Source: a virus. Taken from it: a DNA stretch of 38,243 nucleotides. Each line of letters begins with the position of its first letter. The stretch's first letter is position 1. Both the position numbers and the translations under genes were made by a program. The stretch is from IMG/VR virus record IMGVR_UViG_3300028920_000152, positions 1 to 38,243 of that record. The stretch is one strand, 5' to 3'. Shown here in pieces: positions 1-6,255 of this stretch. Under the pieces are notes generated by a model. It did not search any database, was not told the DNA's origin, and was given only the letters and a program-made list of their open reading frames with translations.

Positions 1-26
1 GATTCGGATTCGGATTCGGATTCGGA
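1..26 (+). repeat. GATTCG tandem hexamer
   Basis: Four in-frame copies of GATTCG followed by a partial one encode the Asp-Ser linker of the truncated replication protein. The unit length is a multiple of three, so it can be explained at protein level. It is also a plausible place for an assembly to break. Confidence 0.9.
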
Positions 27-489
27 TCAGATTAAAGCATTTGATGTGTTTTGGCAGGCGTATCCGAAGAAGCGGGGCAAACTTGCGGCGTCGAGGGCCT
101 TTGATAAGCTCAAGGAACCCAAAACCACCCTGGCGCTGATCCTGGCCGCGCTGGAGTGGCAGCGCACGCAGCACGATTGGGTAAAGGACAATGGTGACTA
201 CATACCCATGCCCGCGACTTACCTCAACCAAGGCCGATGGATGGACGAGCGCCCAGCCAAACGCAAAAACGAAAGTGTTTGGCGTGAAGCCAAAAGCGAG
301 TGTGGCATGATCAAGAAAGAGGGAAACGCGAAATTTCGCTGTTTTTTGAATGCCGGCCACAACGGCCCCCACGAATGGACGGAGCTGGGATCGGGCCAGG
401 ACTTCCGCAAATTCAAACCATCACCACATCGCACAAGCGAGCCCGCATCTGTGGGCGATATTATTGGAGGAATGAATGCCAACAATTAA
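1..489 (+). CDS. Phage replication protein, C-terminal part (5' truncated)
   Basis: The frame is open from base 1, so the N-terminus lies outside the window. It begins with a (Asp-Ser)4-Asp linker made by a tandem GATTCG hexamer, then the pattern FDVFWQAYPKKRGK, an Ala-rich helix, EWQRTQHDW and YIPMPATYLNQGRW. This is the usual C-terminal module of phage replication initiator/replisome organiser proteins, which follows an N-terminal winged helix through a flexible linker. The tail after WMDERP is Cys-poor and not recognised. The stop overlaps the next gene by 14 nt. A GTG at 46 could be read as a start but would cut into the conserved module, so I treat the gene as partial. The family call is from motif memory; the role in replication is inference. 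Confidence 0.7.
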   Translation, partial: DSDSDSDSDQIKAFDVFWQAYPKKRGKLAASRAFDKLKEPKTTLALILAALEWQRTQHDWVKDNGDYIPMPATYLNQGRWMDERPAKRKNESVWREAKSECGMIKKEGNAKFRCFLNAGHNGPHEWTELGSGQDFRKFKPSPHRTSEPASVGDIIGGMNANN

Positions 490-823
490 ATTCACCCATG
501 CGGGTTATCGCAAGCTCTACAATCCCGTGTCGGACACGCCTGTAAAGACGGCACGGCTCCTCGATGTCGTCGATTTCGAGCTATCGAACATGTCCGAGCC
601 CATGCGCGACTACGATACCACCTACGAAACCGACGACCAGGACGGCAAATACCCCCTGGCCCAGCACGGCCTTGCCCTGCTTCTGATCTTCCAGAAGCCC
701 ACGCAGGGCATGAAAGCCTTCAACGTGTTCACCACGATCCGGCGCTACACCGGGGAGAAGCAGCGCTACTACCGGAGCATGATCGGCAAAGTCTTTGATG
801 TCGTAATTACGGAGGGCGAATAA
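476..823 (+). CDS. Conserved phage hypothetical protein
   Basis: 115 aa, not recognised. It starts at the second of two nearby ATGs, behind GGAGG (466-470), and overlaps the preceding stop by 14 nt. The protein has a basic N-terminus, an acidic centre (DYDTTYETDDQDG) and a C-terminal half rich in aromatics and Arg (TTIRRYTGEKQRYYRSMIGK). No Cys pairs, signal peptide or membrane segment are visible. Its stop is fused to the next start (TAATG), so the two are translationally coupled. Its place between replication-type genes suggests an early DNA-metabolism accessory role, but no function can be assigned. Confidence 0.7.
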   Translation: MPTIKFTHAGYRKLYNPVSDTPVKTARLLDVVDFELSNMSEPMRDYDTTYETDDQDGKYPLAQHGLALLLIFQKPTQGMKAFNVFTTIRRYTGEKQRYYRSMIGKVFDVVITEGE

Positions 824-1125
824 TGGTTGCCCAGCAAGAGCTATTCAACACCGACAAAACCCTGGCCCAGCGCTACGACGAGTGGAAGGAGAAGAACCCG
901 TCGATACTTAAAGCCTTCTTCCGTTTCGCCGATGCCGCCGCCAGGAAGCAAAGGAAGTTCGGGGCCAAGATGGTCGCCGAGCGCTTGCGCTGGTTTACCT
1001 TTGTCGAATCCAACGACGAGGAATACAAAATCAACAACAATTATGTGGCGTATATTGCACGGGATTGGAAAGCCGAGCGCCCCTTTTATGAACACTTGAT
1101 CGAAACCAGGGCGCAGCGGGCCTAA
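823..1125 (+). CDS. Conserved phage protein, possible DNA-binding accessory
   Basis: 100 aa with a pattern I recognise as recurrent in phages: RYDEWKEKNPSI near residues 17-28, a basic helix KFGAKMVAERLRW around 45-57, and INNNYVAYIARDW around 70-82. Family members are usually annotated only as hypothetical phage proteins, near replication or recombination genes. All-helical and basic, so nucleic-acid contact is plausible but inferred. The start is the ATG inside TAATG shared with the upstream stop. The gene ends just before an AAGGAGGGGGAG ribosome site for the next ORF. Confidence 0.75.
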   Translation: MVAQQELFNTDKTLAQRYDEWKEKNPSILKAFFRFADAAARKQRKFGAKMVAERLRWFTFVESNDEEYKINNNYVAYIARDWKAERPFYEHLIETRAQRA

Positions 1126-1138
1126 GGAGGGGGAGTAG

Positions 1139-1297
1139 ATGGCAACTAAACCAATAGTACAACACTTCCAAGATGATCTTTCTGCGGTTGTCGATAAATA
1201 CCGCGACCAAGGGCTGACACTTAGTGAGGCGATTGGAGCGATTGAATTGATAAAATTGGATTTATGGCACACAGAAGATGAGGAGGAATTGCTTTGA
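1139..1297 (+). CDS. Small acidic hypothetical protein (52 aa)
   Basis: ATG at 1139 sits right behind a strong AAGGAGGGGGAG site, and the frame runs to TGA at 1297. The product is about 52 aa with a C-terminal acidic run (HTEDEEELL). Its last codons carry the GAGGAGG ribosome site and TTGA overlap for the following TTG-start gene, which supports real coupled translation. Function unknown. Confidence 0.6.
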   Translation: MATKPIVQHFQDDLSAVVDKYRDQGLTLSEAIGAIELIKLDLWHTEDEEELL

Positions 1298-1845
1298 AAA
1301 AGTATTCGTTTACTCTCACTGTTGAAGTGAAAAATGACCACGATGAATTTTTACTTGCCCAAGCAGTGCAGCGGGCGTGGTTTGATTGGCAGGCCAGCCA
1401 GTTAATGATCAAGTCTGTTTCAGTATTACCAGAGCCGCCCCAAGGGGGCAAGGCCACCCGCCCCACACCGGAACACGTTGGCAAGCGGGAAGCGGTAGAG
1501 GAGCTGGTTAAAATGGCCAAGCAGGCCCTTGAGGCCACCCGCCCCACGGCACCCACACAGCAGGAAGCGGACAAGCGTGTTGCACGCAGGAGCGGAAAGC
1601 ACCCAGTTGTCTTTTGCGCTCAATGTAAGCACATGCGGGACGGATACACCACATGCAAGGTTGGCCTTGACCAGACAAAGGAAAAATCGTCGTGCAAATT
1701 TGAATGTGATTTAGAGGCCACCCGCCCCACACCGAAAGCAACTATCGCAAAGCAGGCAGCCCCAAGGGTGCGAGAAGCCGCCGAAATACTTTTAATGATT
1801 GCCGATAATTTGGACGGCACCGGCACGGCACCAAAGGGGGAGTGA
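1294..1845 (+). CDS. Mosaic protein with zinc-knuckle module and A-T-R-P-T-P linkers
   Basis: 183 aa from a TTG start (GAGGAGG upstream, TTGA overlap). An N-terminal beta-type segment (KYSFTLTVEVK) is followed by three copies of the linker A-T-R-P-T-(A/P), each encoded by GGCCACCCGCCCCAC. Between copies 2 and 3 lies a four-Cys module, FCAQCKHMRDGYTTC then SSCKFEC, likely one zinc site. The middle module (DNA 1533-1682) is repeated at 38094-38243 behind a different N-terminus, so this is a domain mosaic. The C-terminus GTAPKGE is encoded by DNA that also supplies the next gene's ribosome site. No enzyme function is visible. Confidence 0.75.
   Translation: MKKYSFTLTVEVKNDHDEFLLAQAVQRAWFDWQASQLMIKSVSVLPEPPQGGKATRPTPEHVGKREAVEELVKMAKQALEATRPTAPTQQEADKRVARRSGKHPVVFCAQCKHMRDGYTTCKVGLDQTKEKSSCKFECDLEATRPTPKATIAKQAAPRVREAAEILLMIADNLDGTGTAPKGE
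1533..1682 (+). repeat. 150-bp repeat, left copy
   Basis: Matches 38094-38243 with one mismatch (1555 versus 38116). The last 127 positions, 1556-1682, are identical. It encodes the linker A-T-R-P-T-A-P plus the cysteine module ending TTCKVGLDQTK in both places, in the same frame. Confidence 0.97.
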
Positions 1846-2036
1846 TGCATAAACATGATTGGGAAAGGCTTCACAAAGACAGGCATTGGTGCAGGATTTG
1901 CGGAATGCTGAGAACACGCATTTACTATAACCACAAAACCACAAACCTTGGCGGCTCATTTAGAGAACATTTGTGGGATGAAAAATATACCTATAAAAAA
2001 CCAACCGGCACGGCACCAAAGGAGGGGGATAAATGA
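1845..2036 (+). CDS. Small zinc-ribbon protein
   Basis: 63 aa. The start chosen is the ATG in TGATG shared with the upstream stop; a GTG one codon earlier is possible. The pattern HDWERLHKDRHWCRICGMLR is typical of small phage zinc-ribbon proteins with one CxxC pair and an upstream His. The C-terminus GTAPKEGDK is the repeated junction peptide whose DNA contains AAAGGAGGGGGA, the ribosome site of the following ATGA-overlapped gene. Role unknown. Confidence 0.7.
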   Translation: MHKHDWERLHKDRHWCRICGMLRTRIYYNHKTTNLGGSFREHLWDEKYTYKKPTGTAPKEGDK

Positions 2037-2122
2037 TCGGCTTTATCTGTGGTGTGTTTATTGGGGCGGCTATCTCAGCTATCGTGATTGGGTTGCTACA
2101 TTCATACGTAGATTACAAATGA
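2033..2122 (+). CDS. 29-aa single-pass membrane microprotein
   Basis: The ATG overlaps the upstream stop (ATGA) and follows AAAGGAGGGGGA. The peptide MIGFICGVFIGAAISAIVIG then LLHSYVDYK is one hydrophobic helix with a short polar tail. A near-identical paralogue lies at 37380-37466, and conservation of the same start and helix supports translation. Such peptides may act at the inner membrane (lysis timing, superinfection effects), but that is inference. Confidence 0.7.
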   Translation: MIGFICGVFIGAAISAIVIGLLHSYVDYK

Positions 2123-2176
2123 TTTGCTAGCCGTTGTGCTTGCATTTGCTTTTTGAAAGTGTTTTATTATTAATGT

Positions 2177-2288
2177 GACCGGCAATCTCAAACAGAACAT
2201 TTAAGGCCCGTCCTCCCAGTGGGGCGCAAGTCTGTTGGCGAATCTTTGCCGGTCCACCAACGGAGCGGGCTAATTTTTAAGGACCGGC
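2177..2288 (+). promoter_or_regulatory. Structured leader with possible SD-sequestering pseudoknot
   Basis: In the 166-nt gap before the replication gene, 2206-2213 pairs with 2262-2270 (GCCCG/CGGGC plus TCC/GGA, one bulged G). This encloses a CCC/GGG mini-hairpin and a GTTGG (2234-2238)/CCAAC (2257-2261) hairpin. The apical loop of the latter carries GCCGGTCC (2248-2255), an exact complement of GGACCGGC (2281-2288). That segment overlaps the AAGGA ribosome site and abuts the ATG. The same loop region can instead pair with GACCGGCAA (2177-2185) over nine bases. Two exclusive pairings, one masking the start, look like a translational switch. I do not recognise a known riboswitch class. Confidence 0.55.
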
Positions 2289-3107
2289 ATGGCAAAACTT
2301 ACACATCACGAAACATGGGCACCCATTAGCCGTGGGTTGATTCACCATTTACAATATATGTCGAGCAACGCGGCAAAACTCTTCCTTTACATCCTTTTGC
2401 GCGTCAAATCAACCGGAGAAACCAAGGGAGCATTTCGGGGTTTTGTGATTGATTGTTGCGAAGATTTGGGGTGGATAAAAAAAACCTGGTATGCCACATT
2501 AAAAGAACTGGAACCGTATATCAAGGTTGAAAAGCAGAACAGCAGGCACAAACCTTTCACAATAAAAGTGGCAAGATATAAGGGAATTGATGACTTTTAC
2601 CGCATACCCAAAGGGAACTCTAAAAGTAACAGTAACGGGACAGTAACGGGACAGTACGGTGACGGTAACGGGACAGTAACCCCATCCATGTCGGCTAATG
2701 ACAATGACTTACAATCCCCTAAAAAGAAGAAAAGAGAAAAAGAAGAAAAGGATAATACAAGAGAAGAGCAACGCACCTGGAAAAATGATTTTGGGATTTA
2801 CCGAACCGAGGCAGAAGAGGCATTGAAAAAACTATTGGCCGATTCATCCTGGATTATAAGCAGAAAGGAATTTCACCCGAACCTGGACATTGAGAAAACG
2901 CTCAAAAAGTCGTGGGTTGATTATTGGCTTACGCAAGCAGGGTGGAAGAATAAAAAGCAGAAACGCAGCGAATCAATCGACTGGATTAGAACGGCAAACA
3001 ATGCCCTGACTCAGCGCATGAACCAGGTTTGGCTACCAAAAGAACAGCAAGGAAAATTTGTTGAGGAATACACGGAAGATGAAGCCCGAGCGAAAGGATA
3101 CATTTAA
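2289..3107 (+). CDS. Replication initiator (lambda O-like / replisome organiser)
   Basis: 272 aa. The N-terminal third (HETWAPISRGLIHHLQYMSSNAAKLFLYILLRV... DLGWIKKTWYATLKEL) reads as a winged helix-turn-helix. A low-complexity Ser/Asn/Gly linker follows (about 112-137), then a Lys/Glu-rich stretch, then a helical C-terminus with WVDYWLTQAGW. The domain order (DNA-binding head, linker, partner-binding tail) matches phage replication initiators. The linker DNA is a tandem 11-bp repeat array, as in genes that carry their own origin. The start ATG directly follows the structured leader with AAGGA at 2279-2283. The stop overlaps the next ATG. The family call is moderate; the origin role is inference. 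Confidence 0.7.
   Translation: MAKLTHHETWAPISRGLIHHLQYMSSNAAKLFLYILLRVKSTGETKGAFRGFVIDCCEDLGWIKKTWYATLKELEPYIKVEKQNSRHKPFTIKVARYKGIDDFYRIPKGNSKSNSNGTVTGQYGDGNGTVTPSMSANDNDLQSPKKKKREKEEKDNTREEQRTWKNDFGIYRTEAEEALKKLLADSSWIISRKEFHPNLDIEKTLKKSWVDYWLTQAGWKNKKQKRSESIDWIRTANNALTQRMNQVWLPKEQQGKFVEEYTEDEARAKGYI
2630..2684 (+). repeat. Five 11-bp iterons: candidate replication origin
   Basis: Head-to-tail units start at 2630, 2641, 2652, 2663 and 2674. The first two are identical (CAGTAACGGGA); the others are CAGTACGGTGA, CGGTAACGGGA and CAGTAACCCCA. Eleven is not a multiple of three, so each unit encodes different residues and selection on the peptide cannot explain the repeat. An A-rich purine tract follows at about 2695-2765, resembling iterons plus an unwinding element. 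Confidence 0.6.
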
Positions 3108-3484
3108 TGGGTTGTTATTTTTGCAACGAAAAAGGATTTGTCCCTGTAATGCGATGGCAAAAAATTGGCGAAGCAATGATGATTTATACGGATTTGTATG
3201 TTTGCAGGTGTGAACATTCACACGATTTATGGATAAAAAAGGATAAAGAAATAACTGACGAAAACGGAAAAAGAAAAACAATTAAGGTCAAAACGATAAT
3301 TAGCGAGCGATTCTTTGACAAATTCAGCAAACCGCAATTTGATTGGACAACGGAACTCTGTATTAGTAAAAACCCGAAAATGGATTACCACGAATTTTTT
3401 GAAGGGTGTAGGCAGGCCTGTTTGCGGCATTACAGAGAAACAGGGGAAGCAAAAATTTTTACTTCAGATGTTTGGTGGAGGTAA
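3107..3484 (+). CDS. Cysteine-containing hypothetical protein
   Basis: 125 aa, start in TAATG shared with the upstream stop. The N-terminus has CYFC (3-6) and a later CRC (about 33-35), which could form a zinc site, then a basic central segment (KRKTIKVKTIISERFF) and C-terminal aromatic residues. Its position directly behind the initiator and before rusA suggests a replication or loader accessory role. I cannot place it in a named family. Confidence 0.7.
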   Translation: MGCYFCNEKGFVPVMRWQKIGEAMMIYTDLYVCRCEHSHDLWIKKDKEITDENGKRKTIKVKTIISERFFDKFSKPQFDWTTELCISKNPKMDYHEFFEGCRQACLRHYRETGEAKIFTSDVWWR

Positions 3485-3488
3485 AAAA

Positions 3489-3872
3489 GTGAGCATTATT
3501 TTGCAGATCCCATTTGAGCCAGTCGGCAAGCCCCGCATGATCCGCAGCGACAAATGGAAACGCAGGCCAGCAGTTGTGCGGTATTGGAAATATAAGGCAA
3601 AATTGCAAGAAGCAGCATTGAAGGCCGGCATTGATTTGGCTGTTGCCCCGCTTGAGGTCCGGGTGAATTGTGACATGCCAATGCCCGGGCTGTGGTCAAG
3701 GAAGAAAAAAGCTGAGTATGCAATGAAATTCCACCGGCAGAAGCCGGATATTGACAACACCTGCAAGGCGATCCTCGACAGCCTTTGGAAACAGGACCAA
3801 AAAATCGCAATAATATATTTTGCAAAGCGTTGGAATTACACCGGGCACACAAGGATCGAGATTGTTTATTAA
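3489..3872 (+). CDS. rusA: RusA-type Holliday junction resolvase
   Basis: 127 aa from GTG at 3489, chosen because GTGGAGG (3475-3481) sits at the right distance and the RusA fold begins here (SIILQIPFEPVGKPRM). The signature RQKPDIDNTCKAILDSLW carries the Asp pair expected for metal binding, followed by a Lys-rich loop and the closing strand GHTRIEIVY. The family resolves four-way DNA junctions by paired symmetric cuts and commonly sits in phage replication blocks. Upstream in-frame codons to 3315 are shadow of the previous gene. The length is normal for RusA. Confidence 0.93.
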   Translation: MSIILQIPFEPVGKPRMIRSDKWKRRPAVVRYWKYKAKLQEAALKAGIDLAVAPLEVRVNCDMPMPGLWSRKKKAEYAMKFHRQKPDIDNTCKAILDSLWKQDQKIAIIYFAKRWNYTGHTRIEIVY

Positions 3873-3873
3873 T

Positions 3874-4764
3874 ATGGAGGCTTTAAATGAGTTGGCACTT
3901 TTCGCGGGCGCTGGTGGAGGAATACTTGGGGGAAAACTACTTGGATGGAGGACAATAGGTTATGTCGAATACGAAAAATACTGCCAAAAAATCCTCAAGC
4001 AGCGAATCGCAGACGGTATTCTGGATGCCACGCCAATCTTCGGAGACATCCGATCCTTCATCTCAGAAGGTTACGCCGAGCGATATAGAGGAATGGTTGA
4101 CGTCATTACCGCAGGGTTCCCATGCCAACCCTTTTCCGTTGCCGGGAAACAAGCAGGCGAATATGACCCTCGGAACATGTGGCCAGCTACCCTCCGATGC
4201 ATACGCCTTATACGACCGCGGTACGCATTCCTGGAAAACGTCCCAGGTCTCATTTCTTCTGGGTACTTCGGAACAGTTCTCGGGGGATTGGCCGAAATCG
4301 GGTATGATGCAAGATGGTGTGTGCTCGGAGCTGACGATTGCGGTGCCCCACACAGGCGGAAGCGGCTCTGGATATTGGCATACTCCAAGGGCCTCAATGC
4401 CGGTGGAGAAACCGGGGAACTTCGTGAAGCGGAACGCAGACCGTGGAGAGCATTGCACGGGGAGCCTTGCGGAACAGGTGGAACGGAAGATGTATCCGAC
4501 AGCCAGCAGCCGGGATTGGAAAGACTCTCCGGGGATGGCGCAGAAGGGAACGAACCCAGACGGATCGGAGAGAAACAGAACCGACCAATTGGCGAGAGCG
4601 ATTTATCATGGTGGAGCGTCGATCCCGCTAACTGGAAAACTGAATCCAGATTGGGTAGAATGGCTGATGGGGTGGCCGATTGGGTGGACCGCATTAAAGC
4701 CATTGGAAACGGAGAAGTACCAATTGTGGCAGCAACAGCATGGAAAATTTTAACTGCTAATTAA
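3874..4764 (+). CDS. dcm: DNA (cytosine-5) methyltransferase
   Basis: 296 aa. Motifs appear in order: FAGAGGG (SAM loop, about 10-16), GFPCQPFS with catalytic Cys 84, ENV (121-123), RRKRLWI (161-167) and the C-terminal AIGNGEVP (about 277-283). This is the complete C5-methylase set, so the enzyme is probably active and modifies phage DNA. ATG 3874 is the chosen start; its ribosome site is weak, and the nearby GGAGG is better placed for an out-of-frame ATG at 3887. The target-recognition region (about 170-265) is low-complexity and charged. Almost the whole gene is overprinted by a +1-frame ORF (3962-4753) that also resembles a phage family. Confidence 0.93.
   Translation: MEALNELALFAGAGGGILGGKLLGWRTIGYVEYEKYCQKILKQRIADGILDATPIFGDIRSFISEGYAERYRGMVDVITAGFPCQPFSVAGKQAGEYDPRNMWPATLRCIRLIRPRYAFLENVPGLISSGYFGTVLGGLAEIGYDARWCVLGADDCGAPHRRKRLWILAYSKGLNAGGETGELREAERRPWRALHGEPCGTGGTEDVSDSQQPGLERLSGDGAEGNEPRRIGEKQNRPIGESDLSWWSVDPANWKTESRLGRMADGVADWVDRIKAIGNGEVPIVAATAWKILTAN
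3962..4753 (+). CDS. Overprinted ORF inside dcm, phage methylase-associated family
   Basis: 263 aa in the +1 frame relative to dcm, wholly nested within it, with GGAGG (3947-3951) upstream of ATG 3962. The protein shows patterns I recognise from phage proteins often annotated as methylase-like: YDRGTHSWKTSQ, DWPKSGMMQDGV, GSGYWHTPRA, YPTASSRDWKDSPGMAQ, NPDGSERNRTDQLARAIYHG and LNPDWVEWLMGWPIGWTALK near the C-terminus. These come one after another along the whole ORF, unlike a chance frame. Function is unknown; a partner of the methylase or a target-recognition protein are guesses. The family recall needs a database check. Confidence 0.65.
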   Translation: MSNTKNTAKKSSSSESQTVFWMPRQSSETSDPSSQKVTPSDIEEWLTSLPQGSHANPFPLPGNKQANMTLGTCGQLPSDAYALYDRGTHSWKTSQVSFLLGTSEQFSGDWPKSGMMQDGVCSELTIAVPHTGGSGSGYWHTPRASMPVEKPGNFVKRNADRGEHCTGSLAEQVERKMYPTASSRDWKDSPGMAQKGTNPDGSERNRTDQLARAIYHGGASIPLTGKLNPDWVEWLMGWPIGWTALKPLETEKYQLWQQQHGKF

Positions 4765-4777
4765 CCGTGGAGGGGTT

Positions 4778-5137
4778 ATGTTGGATTTATTTGATATGCC
4801 AGTAGCAGCAGCAAGGGGATCAGACCCGGTATCATCGCACATCGCCGAGGCCGAAATGCAGCCGAGGTTGAGCAAAAAGCGGCGGCTGGTTTATGATGCA
4901 CTAAAAGGTAATCCCTGGGTTACTGCCAGGGAACTATCATCTGCCTGCGGTTTAGACCATCCCACAACGCACAAGCGACTGCCAGAACTGGAAAAGGCGG
5001 GATTTGCAGAGCGGAGAATGAACCCGATGACAGGTGACCATTACATGCGGCGGTGCCGAGTAACAGGGAAAAAATGCTGCGTTTGGATGGCAACCGAGCC
5101 CGCAAAGGAGGGGGAGTGTATCCGCAACCCAAAATAA
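4778..5137 (+). CDS. Winged-helix DNA-binding protein
   Basis: 119 aa, start behind GTGGAGG (4767-4773). Residues 34-82 (KRRLVYDALKGNPWVTARELSSACGLDHPTTHKRLPELEKAGFAERR) form a MarR/ArsR-like winged helix, and a small Cys cluster follows (RRCRVTGKKCC). The C-terminal EPAKEGE is encoded by the same junction DNA that ends other small genes here (compare 36430-36457), but here the frame reads through. A GTG at 5116, well placed after GGAGGGGG, opens a 17-codon ORF whose stop overlaps the next ATG. Probably an early regulator or nucleoprotein. Confidence 0.75.
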   Translation: MLDLFDMPVAAARGSDPVSSHIAEAEMQPRLSKKRRLVYDALKGNPWVTARELSSACGLDHPTTHKRLPELEKAGFAERRMNPMTGDHYMRRCRVTGKKCCVWMATEPAKEGECIRNPK

Positions 5138-5165
5138 ACCCATACAGGTACAAAAAGGTGGCAAC

Positions 5166-5462
5166 ATGACCAAAGAGGAAAAGCGACGCAAGGCACATTT
5201 AAAGCAGAACCTTGTCACCCGCGATGCCAGAATGCTTTTAATCGCAATGGCCAAGAGAACCACGGCCCAGGCCGCATTTGACGAATGGTGCAAAAAGCTC
5301 GAATCCTGGGCGGCGCGTGACCCGGAGAATGGAAAAAGAATAAGGATTGCCAAGGATGACATTATCGCAGAATTGAACAAAAAAGGCAAAGACGAAAAAG
5401 CGCGGCTGGCAAAGGAACTGGCAAAAGGCAAAACGGCGGCAGTACTAAACGCATTGAAATAG
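5166..5462 (+). CDS. Small Lys/Ala-rich helical protein
   Basis: 98 aa, highly charged and predicted helical throughout (KEEKRRKAHLKQN..., KGKDEKARLAKELAKGKTAAVLNALK). It has no motif beyond basicity. The start is ATG 5166 behind a weak AAAAGGTGG. It could bind nucleic acid. It lies between a winged-helix gene and another small ORF in one run of co-directional genes. Confidence 0.65.
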   Translation: MTKEEKRRKAHLKQNLVTRDARMLLIAMAKRTTAQAAFDEWCKKLESWAARDPENGKRIRIAKDDIIAELNKKGKDEKARLAKELAKGKTAAVLNALK

Positions 5463-5471
5463 GGGGAAGTG

Positions 5472-5744
5472 ATGAACGAAATACCAGAATCAGCAAAACC
5501 AGGAATTGAGTGGCTGATTGAGAATTTTCCCGAAACCTGGGAGAACCGTCCCGGCGGGTTGAAGGATGCGCTGAAAAAATTGGTGGAGAAACCGATTTTA
5601 GAAAACGAAAAATTCACAGTAGAAACGATTTACATTGATCACATGCAAGCTTGTGCCAAAATAACGTTGCAGTGCGACCTAACAAAAAACACAAAAATCC
5701 AATTTTTACATCTTTTCGACAAAGTAATTGTTCAAAAGGCTTAA
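5472..5744 (+). CDS. Hypothetical protein
   Basis: 90 aa. ATG 5472 is preferred over GTG 5469; AGGGGGAA lies just upstream. A helical N-terminal half (PGIEWLIENFPETWENRPGGLKDALKKL) is followed by a beta-rich C-terminal half (FTVETIYIDHMQACAKITLQCD... IQFLHLFDKVIVQ). Not recognised. Confidence 0.65.
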   Translation: MNEIPESAKPGIEWLIENFPETWENRPGGLKDALKKLVEKPILENEKFTVETIYIDHMQACAKITLQCDLTKNTKIQFLHLFDKVIVQKA

Positions 5745-5776
5745 CCCGGTAAATTTTGATTGAAAGGGGAAATATC

Positions 5777-6241
5777 ATGTCAAAAATAGCCGAAGTGAAA
5801 AGTAAAATATTTGAGGACTTAAAGCACTTTGCATATCAGTGTTATTGTATGCCGTGGAACCAAGAGATACCAATCAAACTCGAAGAGGCAATATTGGCAT
5901 ATTCGAGAGCAACAGAAGTTGAAAAAAGCGCAAAAATATGCGAAAAAGAATACGTTGGAAAAATCAAAAAAATCGGGAAACTCAAAAAAACAGAATGCCC
6001 AACAACAAAAGCAAACGACAAAGAAAAGGAGGATTTTAAACTAATTAGAGCATTATTGGCGTCAGAAGGGATTCCCATTTCCCAATTGGCCGATGTGGCG
6101 GGATACCATGTTGTTTACGCGCGGGATTGCCTCCGAGGTACCCGGCGACCGGGACCCAATTTTTACCCCCGCCTAATTGCGGCATTGGCCAAAATCCTAC
6201 CAGATCAAGCGGTAGCGATTACAGAAATTTTAAATAAATGA
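5777..6241 (+). CDS. Protein with C-terminal helix-turn-helix
   Basis: 154 aa, start behind AAAGGGGA (5763-5770). The N-terminal half is helical and Lys-rich. The C-terminal part (LIRALLASEGIPISQLADVAGYHVVYARDCLRGTRRPGPNFYPRLIAALAKIL) reads as an XRE/Lrp-like helix-turn-helix with a basic recognition region. It is the last gene before the packaging operon and its promoter, so a regulator of late genes is plausible but inferred. Confidence 0.65.
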   Translation: MSKIAEVKSKIFEDLKHFAYQCYCMPWNQEIPIKLEEAILAYSRATEVEKSAKICEKEYVGKIKKIGKLKKTECPTTKANDKEKEDFKLIRALLASEGIPISQLADVAGYHVVYARDCLRGTRRPGPNFYPRLIAALAKILPDQAVAITEILNK

Positions 6242-6255
6242 GTAGAAACCAAGAT

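Noticed and set aside
2153-2170. Promoter TTGAAA ... TATTAT before the leader
   Set aside because: Spacing of the two boxes is only 6 bp. TTGCAT (2140) to TATTAT is 19 bp and weak, so no promoter is annotated.
2177-2288. c-di-GMP or twister-type RNA in the leader
   Set aside because: Fragments such as GGCGCAAG and GCCGGTCC recall these classes, but the conserved cores and their order are missing.
4071-4703. Long minus-strand ORF opposite dcm
   Set aside because: No recognisable motifs; it arises from the codon bias of two plus-strand frames. All other genes are on the + strand.
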